From JADHUC01 sp964623055 (GTDB lineage: Bacteria > Planctomycetota > Planctomycetia > Pirellulales > Pirellulaceae), in assembly GCA_964623055.1 (NCBI GenBank), contig CAZURK010000020.1, positions 1 to 64,000 on the forward strand: 64,000 bases of DNA, in the 5' to 3' direction. The translations under genes and the position numbers were made by a program. The notes beneath the pieces were generated by a model. It saw nothing but the letters and a program-made list of their open reading frames with translations. It was not told where the DNA came from and ran no database searches. Below are positions 61,347 to 64,000 of the stretch, piece by piece; the stretch's first letter is position 1, and every line of letters begins with the position of its first letter.

Positions 61347-62210
61347 ATGATTCGTAGTGCACTGTTGGCACTTGACGCCACCGAGGCCAGTGCGGTAGCT
61401 CAGGAGAAAGCGATCGGTTTTTGCCAATACGTCGGTGCTAGGTCCGACGGCTCGGGCTGTCCCATTCAGTTGACCGGGGTAGCCGTGGTCGACCGTCCGG
61501 ACATCGAGCGGCGTGAGCCCGCTCCGATCGGTGCTGGCATGTTCAAGGTTGATCGCGACGAGACGCTGTTGAAGGACGCCCGCGAAAGAGTCGCCAAGAT
61601 CTTGGACGATTTCGAGGCGAGTTGCCGCGAAGCCGGTGTGCCGTGTTCGACGATCCGGGGCGAAGGCCATCCCTACGAGCAGATCGAGCGTGCGGCGTGC
61701 CAGCATGACGTCATCTTGATTGGACGCGATACGAACTTCCATTTCGAAACGAGAGAAAAATCGGGCGACACCCTGTTGCGATTGGTCCGCGACCATCCTC
61801 GGCCTATCATTGTGACTTCCGACAAGGATCTGGGCGGCAGGAGCATCGTCATTGCGTACGATGGCAGCCTGCAGGCATCGCGGGCCTTGCACGTATGGAT
61901 TCTCCTTGGCCTGCTGCGAAAAGAAACCGAGGTTCACGTCATCAGCATCAATCGTGAGGAAGCCGAGGCCCAGCGGCTATGTGACGAAGCGGCGGGGTTA
62001 CTGAGCCACCACGATATTTCGGTGACGCCCCATCCGATTGCCTCCAAGGAGAAGGTGTTCTCGGTGTTGAGCCAGCGATTACCGGCCCTCGAACCAAGAA
62101 TGATTGTCATGGGTGCGTTCGGCACGGGTGGACTGCGGGCGCGCTTCTTCGGCTCCACGACGCTGGAGATGATCAAAGACTGCCCCTACCCACTGTTTTT
62201 GAATCAGTAG
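61347..62210 (+). CDS. Tandem universal stress protein (UspA family)
   Basis: A 287-residue cytoplasmic protein with two Usp-like units. The first begins MIRSALLALDATEASAVAQEKAI and includes EQIERAACQHDVILIGRD. The second begins SIVIAYDGSLQASRAL and ends MIVMGAFGTGGLRARFFGSTTLEMI, where G-x-G-(9x)-G-S/T is the ATP-binding pattern, present in the second unit. Start 61347 is chosen by AAGGGC upstream and by the start of the domain; the frame open to 60915 is a shadow of the sulfatase. It probably binds nucleotide and acts under stress; target unknown. Confidence 0.88.
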   Translation: MIRSALLALDATEASAVAQEKAIGFCQYVGARSDGSGCPIQLTGVAVVDRPDIERREPAPIGAGMFKVDRDETLLKDARERVAKILDDFEASCREAGVPCSTIRGEGHPYEQIERAACQHDVILIGRDTNFHFETREKSGDTLLRLVRDHPRPIIVTSDKDLGGRSIVIAYDGSLQASRALHVWILLGLLRKETEVHVISINREEAEAQRLCDEAAGLLSHHDISVTPHPIASKEKVFSVLSQRLPALEPRMIVMGAFGTGGLRARFFGSTTLEMIKDCPYPLFLNQ

Positions 62211-62226
62211 CTGTCGCAACCTGACC

Positions 62227-62273
62227 GTGGGGTACGTTTCCAACGTGCCTGGCACGATGGAATCGTGCCCCAC
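62227..62273. repeat. Palindrome between convergent genes
   Basis: 23-base arms 62227-62249 and 62251-62273 match at 20 of 23 positions with a 1-base centre; the foot is GTGG. It lies 16 bases after the stress-protein stop codon and 53 bases before the stop of the convergent DUF1559 gene. It would make a long hairpin but lacks a U-tract. Confidence 0.85.
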
Positions 62274-62326
62274 TTGTTTCTGCGTCGACCGAGTTCCCGC
62301 CGTTCCCATCCGCACCAACGGCATGC

Positions 62327-63940
62327 TCAAAACCCGCCACGCGGGATGGCTTCCCGTCCGCCAATCGTTATCAGGGCTCGCAGCACGTCTGGGTCTATCG
62401 TCTTGGCGATGAATCGAGTTGATCCGTCCATGATCAGCGCTTGAAAACCGCCGGGGCGCAAATCGCCAAGCCCTGCCAGCGGCTGTTGCGGGTCGAACTT
62501 GAGATCGTCCGGCTTGCTCCAGATCACTGCGCGATCGGCGTTGGCTTCCACGACGATAATCGTGTTGGAGGTCCCGTCGATCACGTCGCGGAACTTCGTC
62601 CCCTCCTTGCCAGCAAACGCCGTGCCTTCGCCGGTGACGGCCAAGTAGTTCGTCTTGAAGTCGGCCACCGGCAGGTTCGGGTTACGATAGGCCATCGGCA
62701 TGCGTGCGATCAGCTTCTGGTTGTGTTCGCTGTCCCACGGCTCGTCCAGATGGAATTCGTCGTATAGATCTACCTCGTCAACGAATGGCAATAGGTGCAC
62801 ACGCCAACTCAGAAGCGGCTTGCCGTCGGCGTCCACTTTCGCGACCGGCGGAAGACTTCCATACGTGTCGTGGTAGTTGTGCATGGCAATGCCGATTTGC
62901 CTAAGATTGTTCGACGAGTGAGTACGGCGGGCCGCTTCACGAGCTGCCTGTATGGCCGGCAGCAACAGGGCAACCGCTACTCCGGTCGTGGCATAGTCTG
63001 CATTGGCCGTGATTATCAGATCCTTGCCGTTGCGTTTGGGCTGCAACTGGCCCTCGATGCTGTTGGCCACGCGCGTCAGGTATTGGACCATGGATTGCGC
63101 GACTGGATCATCCTCGCCCTGCATGGACTGCATCATCTGGCCCAACAGCATCTGTTTGGCAAAAGCCAACGATTGCAGCAGCGTTGCTTCCAGTTGTTCG
63201 GCCGCCGCGGCGTCGGTGGCTGTGATTTTAATTCCGCTGGAACGCTCCCGAGAGAAGTTCAAAGCGACCATCACCGAATCCAATTGGTCGGGCACGTCCA
63301 GAAGCGGCTGTAGCGGTGGCGGCAGTTCGGGCACTTGGGTCAATGCCTGCTTGACCAGTTCGCGGATTTGGCTAAAGGCCAGGATGGCCGTAACGTCGTT
63401 TCTCGTTGGCATGGCGGCCAGCATTCCGCGAAGCGGGCTCGGTTCGTCGCCTGCGGTGATCATCCCGCGCACCATGGGCTCGGTTCCAACCAGCAGCGTG
63501 CGGCCGTCGACGAGGCAGAAGCATGGCATGTCTCGTCCCAAACCTCGACGATACGTTTTGCCGTCTACGTCGGCTTCCTCGCTGTTCTCCATCAACTTTT
63601 CCGCCAACTGTTGCGGTTGACCGAAACGCAAGATGAATCCCCAATCGGGCGGCGCCGGGCCCTCAGGAGCTGCCACCAGGCCGATTGCCTGTTCGATAGC
63701 GAGAGGATCGAAACCCACCTCGGTTTGGGCCGCCGTTTGAATCACCTCCCACGGCACAAGCTCCAATTCCGGCGTCTGGGACAGACGCTGTGGGTGGATA
63801 ATCGCCGCACCGATGGCATTCGTTGGCACGTGCGTAATATCGATAGCGTCGGCAGCCCGGCAGACGCAAGGGGCAAGGCCCCCGAGCAGGACCAACCATG
63901 TGAAGTGACGGCACTTCGAAACGATGGATTCAGCAAACAT
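62327..63940 (-). CDS. Exported DUF1559-domain protein
   Basis: A 537-residue protein with a signal peptide (CRHFTWLVLLGGLAPCVCRA). The first ~320 residues are unfamiliar (IDITHVPTNAIGAAIIHPQRL). The C-terminal ~210 residues match the planctomycete DUF1559 pilin-like domain: LLLPAIQAAREAARRTHSSNNLRQIGIAMHNYHDTYGSLPPVA, LLSWRVHLLPFVDE, DGTSNTIIVVEA and FQALIMDGSTRFI. Such domains often sit in type II-secretion-like pseudopilins, but here no N-terminal prepilin motif is seen. GGAG lies just upstream of ATG 63940. The gene is complete; the last 60 bases of the window are its upstream region. Confidence 0.85.
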   Translation of the reverse strand: MFAESIVSKCRHFTWLVLLGGLAPCVCRAADAIDITHVPTNAIGAAIIHPQRLSQTPELELVPWEVIQTAAQTEVGFDPLAIEQAIGLVAAPEGPAPPDWGFILRFGQPQQLAEKLMENSEEADVDGKTYRRGLGRDMPCFCLVDGRTLLVGTEPMVRGMITAGDEPSPLRGMLAAMPTRNDVTAILAFSQIRELVKQALTQVPELPPPLQPLLDVPDQLDSVMVALNFSRERSSGIKITATDAAAAEQLEATLLQSLAFAKQMLLGQMMQSMQGEDDPVAQSMVQYLTRVANSIEGQLQPKRNGKDLIITANADYATTGVAVALLLPAIQAAREAARRTHSSNNLRQIGIAMHNYHDTYGSLPPVAKVDADGKPLLSWRVHLLPFVDEVDLYDEFHLDEPWDSEHNQKLIARMPMAYRNPNLPVADFKTNYLAVTGEGTAFAGKEGTKFRDVIDGTSNTIIVVEANADRAVIWSKPDDLKFDPQQPLAGLGDLRPGGFQALIMDGSTRFIAKTIDPDVLRALITIGGREAIPRGGF

Positions 63941-64000
63941 GTCGAGACTCCAACTCTGGCAAGAAGAACGAGAGGGGAATTGGCAACATTCACGATCTCT

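Overview
The window looks like a chromosome segment from a planctomycete, probably of the Pirellulales type. It is about 55-60% GC and carries several planctomycete hallmarks: a DUF1549/DUF1553 protein beside a Tat-exported DUF1501 protein, a DUF1559 protein, a membrane protein with the RFSLRDLL motif, secreted quinoprotein-like propellers, a hydrazine-synthase-alpha-related cytochrome, three sulfatases and several DUF-type hydrolases. No rRNA, tRNA, CRISPR array or phage module was seen. Most genes encode exported proteins.

Layout. 0.4-7.3 kb (+): a frameshifted alpha-glucuronidase-like glycosidase with a LamG-like C-terminus, a lipoprotein alpha/beta hydrolase and a polytopic membrane protein. 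7.4-14.7 kb (-): a methyltransferase-like/beta-propeller fusion and a large LamG plus glycosidase-like protein. 15-20.7 kb (+): Tat-exported Gfo/Idh/MocA oxidoreductase, BNR-repeat protein, double-headed esterase and SGNH hydrolase. 20.7-21.7 kb (-): TPR protein. 21.8-31.4 kb (+): two sulfatases, a small unknown protein, a GH127 family protein and a HzsA-related dihaem cytochrome. 31.5-41.9 kb (+): a plant-type phosphofructokinase, the second methyltransferase-like/propeller fusion, a DUF1593 protein and a GH20-like protein. 42-48.2 kb: a RidA-repeat protein (-), a DUF1080 protein and bifunctional PutA (+). 48.3-49.0 kb: a REP-associated tyrosine transposase (RAYT) bracketed by two copies of one palindrome. 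49-64 kb, almost all (-): GH10-like protein, PPC-domain protein, DUF1501, DUF1549/1553, sodium:solute symporter, secreted glutamine-amidotransferase-like protein, third sulfatase and DUF1559 protein, with a universal stress protein on the + strand.

How it fits together. The cluster of alpha-glucuronidase-like, GH127, GH10-like, GH20-like, esterase, SGNH, DUF1080, oxidoreductase and sulfatase genes suggests breakdown of a branched, sulfated and acylated polysaccharide, with sugar or solute uptake by the symporter. This is inference from families only. PutA, the RidA-repeat protein and the phosphofructokinase are cytoplasmic metabolism.

The most unusual content is (i) a family of palindromic REP-like elements, several of unrelated sequence but sharing GTAG/GTGG stem feet, one pair flanking a RAYT and others lying in frame inside coding sequences; (ii) two paralogous exported proteins that join a methyltransferase-like Rossmann domain to a beta-propeller; (iii) a single polypeptide that appears to hold three RidA-like domains; and (iv) several enzymes with altered key residues (GH10 acid/base Glu to His, phosphofructokinase MGR to FGA, sulfatase metal-site Asp to Asn).
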